Positions 1 through 15,000 of a DNA stretch of 64,000 bases are shown here, in pieces. The DNA lies in assembly GCA_033063855.1 (NCBI GenBank), contig CP093831.1, positions 3,844,001 to 3,908,000 on the forward strand, read 5' to 3'. The DNA comes from Smittia aterrima (Eukaryota; Arthropoda; Insecta; Diptera; Chironomidae). The translations under genes and the position numbers were made by a program. The notes under the pieces are model-generated. The model was not told the origin of the DNA. It saw only the letters and a list, made by a program, of their open reading frames with translations, and did no database searches. The stretch's first letter is position 1. Each line of letters starts with the position of its first letter.

Positions 1-3000
1 TTGAACGACAACCTCACAATCTGATAGATTTTCAAGTTTGAAGTAATTTTGTTAAAAAAAGACACTTGGAAAAAAAAATTAAAAAAAGACACTTGAAGCA
101 TGAAAATTTGAAATATTTTCAGAAGTATGCTTCCTATGTCTAATTTTAAAGCTTAAGTCTATAGTTGCAACTAAAATACAAAGTTTAATTTGAACGACAA
201 CCTCACAATCTGATAGATTTTCAAGTTTGAAGTAATTTTGTTAAAAAAAGACACTTGGAAAAAAAAATTAAAAAAAGACACTTGAAGCATGAAAATTTGA
301 AATATTTTCAGAAGTATGCTTCCTATGTCTAATTTTAAAGCTTAAGTCTATAGTTGCAACTAAAATACAAAGTTTAATTTGAACGACAACCTCACAATCT
401 GATAGATTTTCAAGTTTGAAGTAATTTTGTTAAAAAAAAACACTTGGAAAAAAAATTAAAAAAAGACACTTGGAGCATGAAAATTTGAAATATTTCCAGA
501 AGTATGCTTCCTATGTCTAATTTTAAAGCTTAAGTCTATAGTTGCAACTAAAATACAAAGTTTAATTTGAACGACAACCTCACAATCTGATAGATTTTCA
601 AGTTTGAAGTAATTTTGTTAAAAAAAAACACTTGGAAAAAAAATTAAAAAAAGACACTTGGAGCATGAAAATTTGAAATATTTCGAGAAGTATGCTTCCT
701 ATGTCTAATTTTAAAGCTTAAGTCTATAGTTGCAACTAAAATACAAAGTTAAAACTGAACGACAACCTCACAATCTAATAGATTTTCAAGTTTGAAGTAA
801 TTTTGTTAAAAAAAAGACACTTGGAAAAAAAATTAAAAAAAGACACTTGGAGCATGAAAATTTGAAATATTTTCAGAAGTATGCTTCCTATGTCTAATTT
901 TAAAGCTTAAGTCTATAGTTGCAACTAAAATACAAAGTTTAATTTGAACGACAACCTCACAATCTGATAGATTTTCAAGTTTGAAGTAATTTTGTTAAAA
1001 AAAAGACACTTGGAAAAAAAATTAAAAAAAGACACTTGAAGCATGAAAATTTGAAATATTTTCAGAAGTATGCTTCCTATGTCTAATTTTAAAGCTTAAG
1101 TCTATAGTTGCAACTAAAATACAAAGTTTAATTTGAACGACAACCTCACAATCTGATAGATTTTCAAGTTTGAAGTAATTTTGTTAAAAAAAAGACACTT
1201 GGAAAAAAAATTAAAAAAAGACACTTGAAGCATGAAAATTTGAAATATTTTCAGAAGTATGTTTCCTATGTCTAATTTTAAAGCTTAAGTCTATAGTTGC
1301 AACTAAAATACAAAGTTTAAACTTAACGACAACCTCACAATCCGATAGATTTTCAAGTTTGAAGTAATTTTGTTAAAAAAAAGACACTTGGAAAAAAAAT
1401 TAAAAAAAGACACTTGGAGCATGAAAATTTGAAATATTTCGAGAAGTATGCTTCCTATGTCTAATTTTAAAACTTAAGTCTATAGTTGCAACTAAAATAC
1501 AAAGTTTAATTTGAACGACAACCTCACAATCTGATAGATTTTCAAGTTTGAAGTAATTTTGTTAAAAAAAAGACACTTGGAAAAAAAAATTAAAAAAAGA
1601 CACTTGAAGCATGAAAATTTGAAATATTTTCAGAAGTATGCTTCCTATGTCTAATTTTAAAACTTAAGTCTATAGTTGCAACTAAAATAAAAAATTTAAA
1701 TTTAACGACAACCTCACAATCCGATAGATTTTCAAGTTTGAAGTAATTTTGTTAAAAAAAAGACACTTGAAAAAAAAAATAAAAAAAGACACTTGGAGCA
1801 TGAAAATTTGAAATATTTTCAGAAGTATGCTTCCTATGTCTAATTTTAAAGCTTAAGTCTATAGTTGCAACTAAAATACAAAGTTTAATTTGAACGACAA
1901 CCTCACAATCTGATAGATTTTCAAGTTTGAAGTAATTTTGTTAAAAAAAAGACACTTGGAAAAAAAATTAAAAAAAGACACTTGGAGCATGAAAATTTGA
2001 AATATTCCCAGAAGTATGTTTCCTATGTCTAATTTTAAAGCTTAAGTCTATAGTTGCAACTAAAATACAAAGTTTAAATTGAACGACAACCTCACAATCT
2101 GATAGATTTTCAAGTTTGAAGTAATTTTGTTAAAAAAAGACACTTGGAAAAAAAAATTAAAAAAAGACACTTGAAGCATGAAAATTTGAAATATTTTCAG
2201 AAGTATGTTTCCAATGTTTAATTTTAAAATTTGAGTCTATAGTTGCAACTAAAATACAAAGTTTAAAATTAACGACAACCTCACAATCCAATAGGTTTCC
2301 AAGTTTGAATCAATTTTGTTAAAAAAAAGACACTTGGAAAAAAAATTAAAAAAAGACACTTGAAGCATGAAAATTTGAAATATTTCCAGAAGTATGCTTC
2401 CTATGTCTAATTTTAAAGCTTAAGTCTATAGTTGCAACTAAAATACAAAGTTTAAAATTAACGACAACCTCACAATCCAATAGGTTTCCAAGTTTGAATC
2501 AATTTTGTTAAAAAAAAGACACTTGAAAAAAAAAATAAAAAAAGACACTTGGAGCATGAAAATTTGAAATATTCCCAGAAGTATGTTTCCAATGTTTAAT
2601 TTTAAAGCTTAAGTCTATAGTTGCAACTAAAATACAAAGTTTAATTTGAACGACAACCTCACAATCTGATAGATTTTCAAGTTTGAAGTAATTTTGTTAA
2701 AAAAAAGACACTTGGAAAAAAAATTAAAAAAAGACACTTGAAGCATGAAAATTTGAAATATTTCCAGAAGTATGCTTCCTATGTCTAATTTTAAAGCTTA
2801 AGTCTATAGTTGCAACTAAAATACAAAGTTTAAAATTAACGACAACCTCACAATCTGATAGATTTTCAAGTTTGAAGTAATTTTGTTAAAAAAAAGACAC
2901 TTGGAAAAAAAATTAAAAAAAGACACTTGAAGCATGAAAATTTGAAATATTTCCAGAAGTATGCTTCCTATGTCTAATTTTAAAGGTTAAGTCTATAGTT

Positions 3001-6000
3001 GCAACTAAAATACAAAGTTGAAACTGAACGACATCCTCACAATCTGATAGATTTTCAAGTTTGAAGTAGTTTTGTTAAAAAAAAGACACTTGGAAATAAA
3101 AATTAAAAAAAGACACTTGGAGCATGAAAATTTGAAATATTTCCAGAAGTATGCTTCCTATGTCTAATTTTAAAGCTTAAGTCTATAGTTGCAACTAAAA
3201 TACAAAGTTGAAACTGAACGACAACCTCACAATCTGATAGATTTTCAAGTTTGAAGTAGTTTTGTTAAAAAAAAGACACTTGGAAAAAAAATTAAAAAAA
3301 GACACTTGGAGCATGAAAATTTGAAATATTTCCAGAAGTATGCTTCCTATGTCTAAATTTAAAGGTTAAGTCTATAGTTGCAAATAAAATACAAAGTTGA
3401 AACTGAACGACATCCTCACAATCTGATAGATTTTCAAGTTTGAAGTAGTTTTGTTAAAAAAAAGACACTTGGAAAAAAAATTAAAAAAAGACACTTGGAG
3501 CATGAAAATTTGAAATATTTCCAGAAGTATGCTTCCTAAGTCTAATTTTAAAGCTTAAGTCTATAGTTGCAACTGAAATACAAAGTTGAAACTGAACGAC
3601 ATCCTCACAATCTGATAGATTTTCAAGTTTGAAGTAATTTTGTTAAAAAAAAGACACTTGGAAAAAAAATTAAAAAAAGACACTTGGAGCATGAAAATTT
3701 GAAATATTTCCAGAAGTATGCTTCCTATGTCTAATTTTAAAGCTTAAGTCTATAGTTGCAACTAAAATACAAAATTTAAACTGAACGACAACCTCACAAT
3801 CTGATAGATTTTCAAGTTTGAAGTAATTTTGTTAAAAAAAAGACACTTGGAAAAAAAAATAAAAAAAGACACTTGGAGCATGAAAATTTGAAATATTTCC
3901 AGAAGTATGCTTCCTATGTCTAATTTTAAAGCTTAAGTCTATAGTTGCAACTAAAATACAAAGTTTAAACTGAACGACAACCTCACAATCTGATAGATTT
4001 TCAAGTTTGAAGTAATTTTGTTAAAAAAAGACACTTGGAAAAAAAAATTAAAAAAAGACACTTGGAGCATGAAAATTTGAAATATTTCCAGAAGTATGCT
4101 TCCTATGTCTAATTTTAAAGCTTAAGTCTATAGTTGCAACTAAAATACAAAGTTTAAACTGAACGACAACCTCACAATCTGATAGATTTTCAAGTTTGAA
4201 GTAATTTTGTTAAAAAAAGACACTTGGAAAAAAAAAATAAAAAAAGACACTTGGAGCATGAAAATTTGAAATATTTCCAGAAGTATGCTTCCTATGTCTA
4301 ATTTTAAAGCTTAAGTCTATAGTTGCAACTAAAATACAAAGTTTAAACTGAACGACAACCTCACAATCTGATAGATTTTCAAGTTTGAAGTAATTTTGTT
4401 AAAAAAAAGACACTTGGAAAAAAAATTAAAAAAAGACACTTGGAGCATGAAAATTTGAAATATTTCCAGAAGTATGCTTCCTATGTCTAATTTTAAAGCT
4501 TAAGTCTATAGTTGCAACTAAAATACAAAGTTTAAACTGAACGACAACCTCACAATCTGACAGATTTTCAAGTTTGAAGTAATTTTGTTAAAAAAAAGAC
4601 ACTTGGAAATAAAAATTAAAAAAAGACACTTGGAGCATGAAAATTTGAAATATTTCCAGAAGTATGCTTCCTATGTCTAATTTTAAAGCTTAAGTCTATA
4701 GTTGCATTTAAAATACAAAATTTAAACTGAACGACAACCTCACAATCTGACAGATTTTCAAGTTTGAAGTAATTTTGTTAAAAAAAAGACACTTGGAAAA
4801 AAAAATAAAAAAAGACACTTGGAGCATGAAAATTTGAAATATTTCCAGAAGTATGCTTCCTATGTCTAATTTTAAAGCTTAAGTCTATAGTTGCAACTAA
4901 AATACAAAGTTTAAACTGAACGACAACCTCACAATCTGATAGATTTTCAAGTTTGAAGTAATTTTGTTAAAAAAAGACACTTGGAAAAAAAAATAAAAAA
5001 AGACACTTGGAGCATGAAAATTTGAAATATTTCCAGAAGTATGCTTCCTATGTCTAATTTTAAAGCTTAAGTCTATAGTTGCATTTAAAATACAAAATTT
5101 AAACTGAACGACAACCTCACAATCTGACAGATTTTCAAGTTTGAAGTAATTTTGTTAAAAAAAAGACACTTGGAAAAAAAATTAAAAAAAGACACTTGGA
5201 GCATGAAAATTTGAAATATTTCCAGAAGTATGCTTCCTATGTCTAATTTTAAAGCTTAAGTCTATAGTTGCAACTAAAATACAAAGTTTAAACTGAACGA
5301 CAACCTCACAATCTGATAGATTTTCAAGTTTGAAGTAATTTTGTTAAAAAAAAGACACTTGGAAATAAAAATTAAAAAAAGACACTTGGAGCATGAAAAT
5401 TTGAAATATTTCCAGAAGTATGCTTCCTATGTCTAATTTTAAAGCTTAAGTCTATAGTTGCAACTAAAATACAAAGTTTAAACTGAACGACAACCTCACA
5501 ATCTGATAGATTTTCAAGTTTGAAGTAATTTTGTTAAAAAAAGACACTTGGAAATAAAAATTAAAAAAAGACACTTGGAGCATGAAAATTTGAAATATTT
5601 CCAGAAGTATGCTTCCTATGTCTAATTTTAAAGCTTAAGTCTATAGTTGCAACTAAAATACAAAGTTTAAACTGAACGACAACCTCACAATCTGATAGAT
5701 TTTCAAGTTTGAAGTAATTTTGTTAAAAAAAGACACTTGGAAAAAAAAAAATAAAAAAAGACACTTGGAGCATGAAAATTTGAAATATTTCCAGAAGTAT
5801 GCTTCCTATGTCTAATTTTAAAGCTTAAGTCTATAGTTGCAACTAAAATACAAAGTTTAAACTGAACGACAACCTCACAATCTGATAGAGTTTCAAGTTT
5901 GAAGTAATTTTGTTAAAAAAAAGACACTTGGAAATAAAAATTAAAAAAAGACACTTGGAGCATGAAAATTTGAAATATTTCCAGAAGTATGCTTCCTATG

Positions 6001-9000
6001 TCTAATTTTAAAGCTTAAGTCTATAGTTGCAACTAAAATACAAAGTTTAAACTGAACGACAACCTCACAATCTGATAGATTTTCAAGTTTGAAGTAATTT
6101 TGTTAAAAAAAAGACACTTGGAAATAAAAATTAAAAAAAGACACTTGGAGCATGAAAATTTGAAATATTTCCAGAAGTATGCTTCCTATGTCTAATTTTA
6201 AAGCTTAAGTCTATAGTTGCAACTAAAATACAAAGTTTAAACTGAACGACAACCTCACAATCTGATAGATTTTCAAGTTTGAAGTAATTTTGTTAAAAAA
6301 AGACACTTGGAGAATACAATTAAAAAAAGACACTTGGAGCATGAAAATTTGAAATATTTCCAGAAGTATGCTTCCTATGTCTAATTTTAAAGCTTAAGTC
6401 TATAGTTGCATTTAAAATACAAAATTTAAACTGAACGACAACCTCACAATCTGACAGATTTTCAAGTTTGAAGTAATTTTGTTAAAAAAAAGACACTTGG
6501 AAAAAAAAATAAAAAAAGACACTTGGAGCATGAAAATTTGAAATATTTCCAGAAGTATGCTTCCTATGTCTAATTTTAAAGCTTAAGTCTATAGTTGCAT
6601 TTAAAATACAAAATTTAAACTGAACGACAACCTCACAATCTGATAGATTTTCAAGTTTGAAGTAATTTTGTTAAAAAAGACACTTGAAAAAAAATTAAAA
6701 AAAGACACTTGGAGCATGAAAATTTGAAATATTTCCAGAAGTATGCTTCCTAAGTCTAATTTTAAAGCTTAAGTCTATAGTTGCAACTAAAATACAAAGT
6801 TTAAACTTAACGACAACCTCACAATCCGATAGATTTTCAAGTTTGAAGTAATTTAGTTAAAAAAAAGACACTTGGAAAAAAATTAAAAAAAAAGACACTT
6901 GGAGCATGAAAATTTGAAATATTTCCAGAAGTATGCTTCCTATGTCTAATTTTAAAACTTAAGTCTATAGTTGCAACTAAAATACAAAGTTTAAACTTAA
7001 CGACAACCTCACAATCCGATAGATTTTCAAGTTTGAAGTAATTTTGTTAAAAAAAGACACTTGGAAAAAAAAATTAAAAAAAGACACTTGGAGCATGAAA
7101 ATTTGAAATATTTCCAGAAGTATGTTTCCTATGTCTAATTTTAAAATTTGAGTCTATTGTTGCAACTAAAATACAAAGTTTAAACTTAACGACAACCTCA
7201 CAATCCGATAGATTTTCAAGTTTGAAGTAATTTTGTTAAAAAAAGACACTTGGAAATAAAAATTAAAAAAAGACACTTGGAGCATGAAAATTTGAAATAT
7301 TTCCAGAAGTATGCTTCCTATGTCTAATTTTAAAGCTTAAGTCTATAGTTGCAACTAAAATACAAAGTTTAAACTTAACGACAACCTCACAATCCGATAG
7401 ATTTTCAAGTTTGAAGTAATTTTGGATAAAAACTTTACTTGGAAAAAAAAATTAAAAAAAGACACTTGGAGCATGAAAATTTGAAATATTCCCAGAAGTA
7501 TGTTTCCTATGTCTAATTTTAAAGTTTTAGTCCATAGTTGCAACTAAAATACAAAGCTTAAAATTAACGACAACCTCACAATCCGATAGATTTTCAAGTT
7601 TGAAGTAATTTTGTGAAAAAAAAAGAAACTTGGAAAAAAAATTAAAAAAAGACACTTGGATAAGCATGAAAATTTGAAATATTTCCAGAAGTATGTTTCC
7701 TATGTCTAATTTTAAAGTTTAAGTCCATAGTTGCAACTAAAATACAAAGTTTAAATATAACGACAACCTCACAATCTAATAGATTTTCAAGTTTGAAGTA
7801 ATTTTTTAAAAAAAAAGACACTTGGAAATAAAAATTAAAAAAAGACACTTGGAGCATGAAAATTTGAAATATTTCTAGAAGTATGCTTCCTATGTCTAAT
7901 TTTAAAGCTTAAGTCTATAGTTGCAACTAAAATACAAAGTTTAAACTGAACGACAACCTCACAATCTGATAGATTTTCAAGTTTGAAGTAATTTTTTTAA
8001 AAAAAAGACACTTGGAAATAAAAATTAAAAAAAGACACTTGGAGCATGAAAATTTGAAATATTTCTAGAAGTATCTTCCTATGTCTAATTTTAAAGCTTA
8101 AGTCTATAGTTGCAACTAAAATACAAAGTTTAAACTGAACGACAACCTCACAATCTGATAGATTTTCAAGTTTGAAGTAATTTTGTTAAAAAAAAGACAC
8201 TTGGAAATAAAAATTAAAAAAAGACACTTGGAGCATGAAAATTTGAAATATTTCCAGAAGTATGCTTCCTATGTCTAATTTTAAAGCTTAAGTCTATAGT
8301 TGCAACTAAAATACAAAGTTTAAATTGAACGACAACCTCACAATCTGATAGATTTTCAAAGTTGAATAATTTTTTTTAAAAAAAAGACACTTGGAAATAA
8401 AAATTAAAAAAAGACACTTGGAGCATGAAAATTTGAAATATTTCCAGAAGTATGCTTCCTATGTCTAATTTTAAAGCTTAAGTCTATAGTTGCAACTAAA
8501 ATACAAAGTTTAAACTGAACGACAACCTCACAATCTGATAGATTTTCAAGTTTGAAGTAATTTTGTTAAAAAAAAGACACTTGGAAATAAAAATTAAAAA
8601 AAGACACTTGGAGCATGAAAATTTGAAATATTTCCAGAAGTATGCTTCCTATGTCTAATTTTAAAGCTTAAGTCTATAGTTGCAACTAAAATACAAAGTT
8701 TAAACTGAACGACAACCTCACAATCTGATAGATTTTCAAGTTTGAAGTAATTTTGTTAAAAAAAAGACACTTGGAAATAAAAATTAAAAAAAGACACTTG
8801 GAGCATGAAAATTTGAAATATTTCCAGAAGTATGCTTCCTATGTCTAATTTTAAAGCTTAAGTCTATAGTTGCAACTAAAATACAAAGTTTAAACTTAAC
8901 GACAACCTCACAATCCAATAGGTTTCCAAGTTTGAATCAATTTTGTTAAAAAAAAAGACACTTGGAAAAAAAAATTAAAAAAAGACACTTGGAGCATGAA

Positions 9001-12000
9001 AATTTGAAATATTTCCAGAAGTATGCTTCCTATGTCTAATTTTAAAGCTTAAGTCTATAGTTGCAACTAAAATACAAAATTTAAACTTAACGACAACCTC
9101 ACAATCCGATAGATTTTCAAGTTTGAAGTAATTTTGTTAAAAAAAAAGACACTTGAAAAAAAAAAATAAAAAAAGACACTTGGAGCATGAAAATTTGAAA
9201 TATTTCCAGAAGTATGTTTCCTATGTCTAATTTTAAAATTTGAGTCTATTGTTGCAACTAAAATACAAAGTTTAAACTTAACGACAACCTCACAATCCGA
9301 TAGATTTTCAAGTTTGAAGTAATTTTGTTAAAAAAAGACACTTGAAAAAAAAATTAAAAAAAGACACTTGGAGCATGAAAATTTGAAATATTTCCAGAAG
9401 TATGTTTCCTATGTCTAATTTTAAAGCTTAAGTCTATATAATTTTGATACGACAACCTTCCTCTGATAGATTTTCAAGTTTGAAGTAATTTTGTTAAAAA
9501 AAGACACTTGGAAAAAAAATTAAAAAAAGACACTTGGAGCATGAAAATTTGAAATATTTTCTAGAAGTATGCTTCCTATGTCTAATTTTAAAGCTTAAGT
9601 CTATAGTTGCAACTAAAATTTCCGATATAATTTTGATACGACAACCTCACAATCTGATAGTAATTTTCAAGTTTGAAGTAATTTTGTTAAAAAGACACTT
9701 GGAAATAAAAAGAAAAAAAAAAGACACTTGGAGCATGAAAATTTGAAATATTTCCAGAAGTATGCTTCCTATGTCTAATTTTAAAGCTTAAGTCTATAGT
9801 TGCAACTAAAATACAAAGTTTAATTTGAACGACAACCTCACAATCTGATAGATTTTCAAGTTTGAAGTAATTTTGTTAAAAAAAAAGACACTTGGAAAAA
9901 AAAATTAAAAAAAGACACTTTGAGCATGAAAATTTGAAATATTTCCAGAAGTATGCTTCCTATGTCTAATTTTAAAGCTTAAGTCTATAGTTGCAACTAA
10001 AATACAAAGTTTAATTTGAACGACAACCTCACAATCTGATAGATTTTCAAGTTTGAAGTAATTTTGTTAAAAAAAAAGACACTTGGAAAAAAAAATTAAA
10101 AAAAGACACTTGGAGCATGAAAATTTGAAATATTTTCAGAAGTATGTTTCCTATGTCTAATTTTAAAGCTTAAGTCTATAGTTGCAACTAAAATACAAAG
10201 TTTAATTTGAACGACAACCTCACAATCTGATAGATTTTCAAGTTTGAAGTAATTTTGTTAAAAAAAGACACTTGGAAAAAAAATTAAAAAAAGACACTTG
10301 GAGCATGAAAATTTGAAATATTTTCAGAAGTATGTTTCCTATGTCTAATTTTAAAGCTTAAGTCTATAGTTGCAACTAAAATACAAAGTTTAATTTGAAC
10401 GACAACCTCACAATCTGATAGATTTTCAAGTTTGAAGTAATTTTGTTAAAAAAAAGACACTTGGAAAAAAAATTAAAAAAAGACACTTGGAGCATGAAAA
10501 TTTGAAATATTTCCAGAAGTATGTTTCCTATGTCTAATTTTAAAATTGGAGTCTATAGTTGCAACTAAAATACAAAGTTTAAACTTAACGACAACCTCAC
10601 AATCCGATAGATTTTCAAGTTTGAAGTAATTTTGTTAAAAAAAAGACACTTGGAAAAAAAAATTAAAAAAGACACTTGGAGCATGAAAATTTGAAATATT
10701 TCCAGAAGTATGCTTCCTATGTCTAATTTTAAAGCTTAAGTCTATAGTTGCAACTAAAATACAAAGTTGAAACTAAACGACAACCTCACAATCTGATAGA
10801 TTTTCAAGTTTGAAGTAATTTTGTTAAAAAAAGACACTTGGAAAAAAAAATTAAAAAAAGACACTTGGAGCATGAAAATTTGAAATATTTCCAGAAGTAT
10901 GCTTCCTATGTCTAATTTTAAAGCTTAAGTCTATAGTTGCAACTAAAATACAAAGTTTAATTTGAACGACAACCTCACAATCTGATAGATTTTCAAGTTT
11001 GAAGTAATTTTGTTAAAAAAAAGACACTTGGAAAAAAAAATTAAAAAAAGACACTTGGAGCATGAAAATTTGAAATATTTCCAGAAGTATGCTTCCTATG
11101 TCTAATTTTAAAGCTTAAGTCTATAGTTGCAACTAAAATACAAAATTTAAACTGAACGACAACCTCACAATCTGATAGATTTTCAAGTTTGAAGTAATTT
11201 TGTTAAAAAAAGACACTTGGAAAAAAAAATTAAAAAAAGACACTTGGAGCATGAAAATTTGAAATATTTCCAGAAGTATGCTTCCTATGTCTAATTTTAA
11301 AGCTTAAGTCTATAGTTGCAACTAAAATACAAAGTTTAATTTGAACGACAACCTCACAATCTGATAGATTTTCAAGTTTGAAGTAATTTTGTTAAAAAAA
11401 AGACACTTGGAAAAAAAAATTAAAAAAAGACACTTGGAGCATGAAAATTTGAAATATTTCCAGAAGTATGCTTCCTATGTCTAATTTTAAAGCTTAAGTC
11501 TATAGTTGCAACTAAAATACAAAGTTTAAATATAACGACATCCTCACAACCTGAAAGATTTTCAAGTTTGAAGTAATTTTGTTAAAAAAAAGACACTTGG
11601 AAAAAAATTAAAAAAAGACACTTGGAGCATGAAAATTTGAAATATTTCCAGAAGTATGCTTCCTATGTCTAATTTTAAAGCTTAAGTCTATAGTTGCAAC
11701 TAAAATACAAAGTTTAATTTGAACGACAACCTCACAATCTGATAGATTTTCAAGTTTGAAGTAATTTTGTTAAAAAAAGACACTTGGAAATAAAAATTAA
11801 AAAAAGACACTTGGAGCATGAAAATTTGAAATATTTCCAGAAGTATGCTTCCTATGTCTAATTTTAAAAGTTAAGTCTATAGTTGCAATTAAAATACAAA
11901 GTTGAAAGTGAACGACATCCTCACAATCTGATAGATTTTCAAGTTTGAAGTAGTTTTGTTAAAAAAAGACACTTGGAAATAAAAATTAAAAAAAGACACT

Positions 12001-15000
12001 TGGAGCATGAAAATTTGAAATATTTCCAGAAGTATGCTTCCTAAGTCTAATTTTAAAGCTTAAGTCTATAGTTGCAACTAAAATACAAAGTTAAAGTTGA
12101 ACGACATCCTCACAATCTGATAGATTTTCAAGTTTGAAGTAATTTTGTTAAAAAAAAAAACACTTGGAAAAAAAATTAAAAAAAGACACTTGGAGCATGA
12201 AAATTTGAAATATTTCCAGAAGTATGCTTCCTATGTCTAATTTTAAAGCTTAAGTCTATAGTTGCAACTAAAATACAAAGTTTAAACTGAACGACAACCT
12301 CACAATCTGATAGATTTTCAAGTTTGAAGTAATTTAGTTAAAAAAAAGACACTTGGAAAAAAATTAAAAAAAAAGAGACTTGGAGCATGAAAATTTGAAA
12401 TATTTACAGAAGTATGCTTCCTATGTCTAATTTAAAAACTTAAGTCTATAGTTGCAACTAAAATACAAAGTTTAAACTGAACGACAACCTCACAATCTGA
12501 TAGATTTTCAAGTTTGAAGTAATTTTGTTGAAAAAAAGACACTTGGAAAAAAAAATTAAAAAAAGACACTTGGAGCATGAAAATTTGAAATATTTCCAGA
12601 AGTATGCTTCCTATGTCTAAATTTAAAGGTTAAGTCTATAGTTGCAAATAAAATACAAAGTTGAAACTGAACGACAACCTCACAATCTGATAGATTTTCA
12701 AGTTTGAAGTAATTTTGTTAAAAAAAAGACACTTGGAAAAAAAAATAAAAAAAGACACTTGGAGCATGAAAATTTGAAATATTTCCAGAAGTATGCTTCC
12801 TATGTCTAATTTTAAAGCTTAAGTCTATAGTTGCAACTAAAATACAAAGTTTAAACTGAACGACAACCTCACAATCTGATAGATTTTCAAGTTTGAAGTA
12901 ATTTTGTTAAAAAAAAGACACTTGGAAATAAAAATTAAAAAAAGACACTTGGAGCATGAAAATTTGAAATATTTCCAGAAGTATGCTTCCTATGTCTAAT
13001 TTTAAAGCTTAAGTCTATAGTTGCAACTAAAATACAAAGTTTAATTTGAACGACAACCTCACAATCTGATAGATTTTCAAGTTTGAAGTAATTTTGTTAA
13101 AAAAAGACACTTGGAAAAAAAAATTAAAAAAAGACACTTGGAGCATGAAAATTTGAAATATTTCCAGAAGTATGCTTCCTATGTCTAATTTTAAAGCTTA
13201 AGTCTATAGTTGCAACTAAAATACAAAGTTTAATTTGAACGACAACCTCACAATCTGATAGATTTTCAAGTTTGAAGTAATTTTGTTAAAAAGACACTTG
13301 GAAAAAAAAATTAAAAAAAGACACTTGGAGCATGAAAATTTGAAATATTTCCAGAAGTATGCTTCCTATGTCTAATTTTAAAGCTTAAGTCTATAGTTGC
13401 AACTAAAATACAAAGTTTAATTTGAACGACAACCTCACAATCTGATAGATTTTCAAGTTTGAAGTAATTTTGTTAAAAAAAAGACACTTGGAAAAAAAAT
13501 TAAAAAAAGACACTTGGAGCATGAAAATTTGAAATATTTCCAGAAGTATGCTTCCTATGTCTAATTTTAAAGCTTAAGTCTATAGTTGCAACTAAAATAC
13601 AAAGTTCAAACTGAACGACGTCCTCACAATCTGATAGATTTTAGAGTTTGAAGTAATTTTGTTGAAAAAAAGACACTTGGAAAAAATAAAATAAAAAAAG
13701 ACACTTGGAGCATGAAAATTTGAAATATTTCCAGAAGTATGCTTCCTAAGTCTAATTTAAAAGCTTAAGTCTATAGTTGCAACTAAAATACAAAATTCAA
13801 ACTGAACGACATCCTCATAATCTGATAGATTTTCAAGTTTGAAGTAATTTTGTTAAAAAAAAGACACTTGGAAAAAATTTTTTAAAAAAAGACAATTGGA
13901 GCATGAAAATTTGAAATATTTCCAGAAGTATGCTTCCTTAGTCTAATTTTAAAGCTTAAGTCTATAGTTGCAACTAAAATACAAAGTTTAAAGTGAACGA
14001 CAACCTCACAATCTGATAGATTTTCAAGTTTGAAGTAATTTTGTTAAAAAAAAGACACTTGGAAATAAAAATTAAAAAATACACATGAAAGCATGAAAAT
14101 TTGAAATATTTCCAGAAGTATGTTTCCTATGTCTAATTTTAAAGTTTTAGTCCATAGTTGCAACTAAAATACAAAGCTTAAAATTAACGACAACCTCACA
14201 ATCCGATAGATTTTCAAGTTTGAAGTAATTTTGTTAAAAAAAAGACACTTGGAAAAAAAAATTAAAAAAAGACACTTGGAGCATGAAAATTTGAAATATT
14301 TCCAGAAGTATGCTTCCTATGTCTAATTTTAAAGCTTAAGTCTATAGTTGCAACTAAAATACAAAGCTTAAAATTAACGACAACCTCACAATCCGATAGA
14401 TTTTCAAGTTTGAAGTAATTTTGTTAAAAAAAGACACTTGGAAAAAAAAATTAAAAAAAGACACTTGGAGCATGAAAATTTGAAATATTCCCAGAAGTAT
14501 GTTTCCTATGTCTAATTTTAAAGTTTTAGTCTATAGTTGCAACTAAAATACAAAGTTTAAACTTAACGACAACCTCACAATCCGATAGATTTTCAAGTTT
14601 GAAGTAATTTTGTTAAAAAAAGACACTTGGAAAAAAAAATTAAAAAAAGACACTTGGAGCATGAAAATTTGAAATATTTCCAGAAGTATGTTTCCAATGT
14701 TTAATTTTAAAATTTGAGTCTATTGTTGCAACCTGAATACAAAGTTTAAAATTAACGACAACCTCACAATCCGATAGATTTTCAAGTTTGAAGTAATTTT
14801 GTTAAAAAAAGACACTTGAAAAAAAAAATAAAAAAAGACACTTGGAGCATGAAAATTTGAAATATTTCCAGAAGTATGTTTCCTATGTCTAATTTTAAAA
14901 CTTAAGTCTATAGTTGCAACCTAAATACAAAGTTTAAACTTAACGACAACCTCACAATCCGATAGACTTTCAAGTTTGAAGTAATTTTGTTAAAAAAAGA

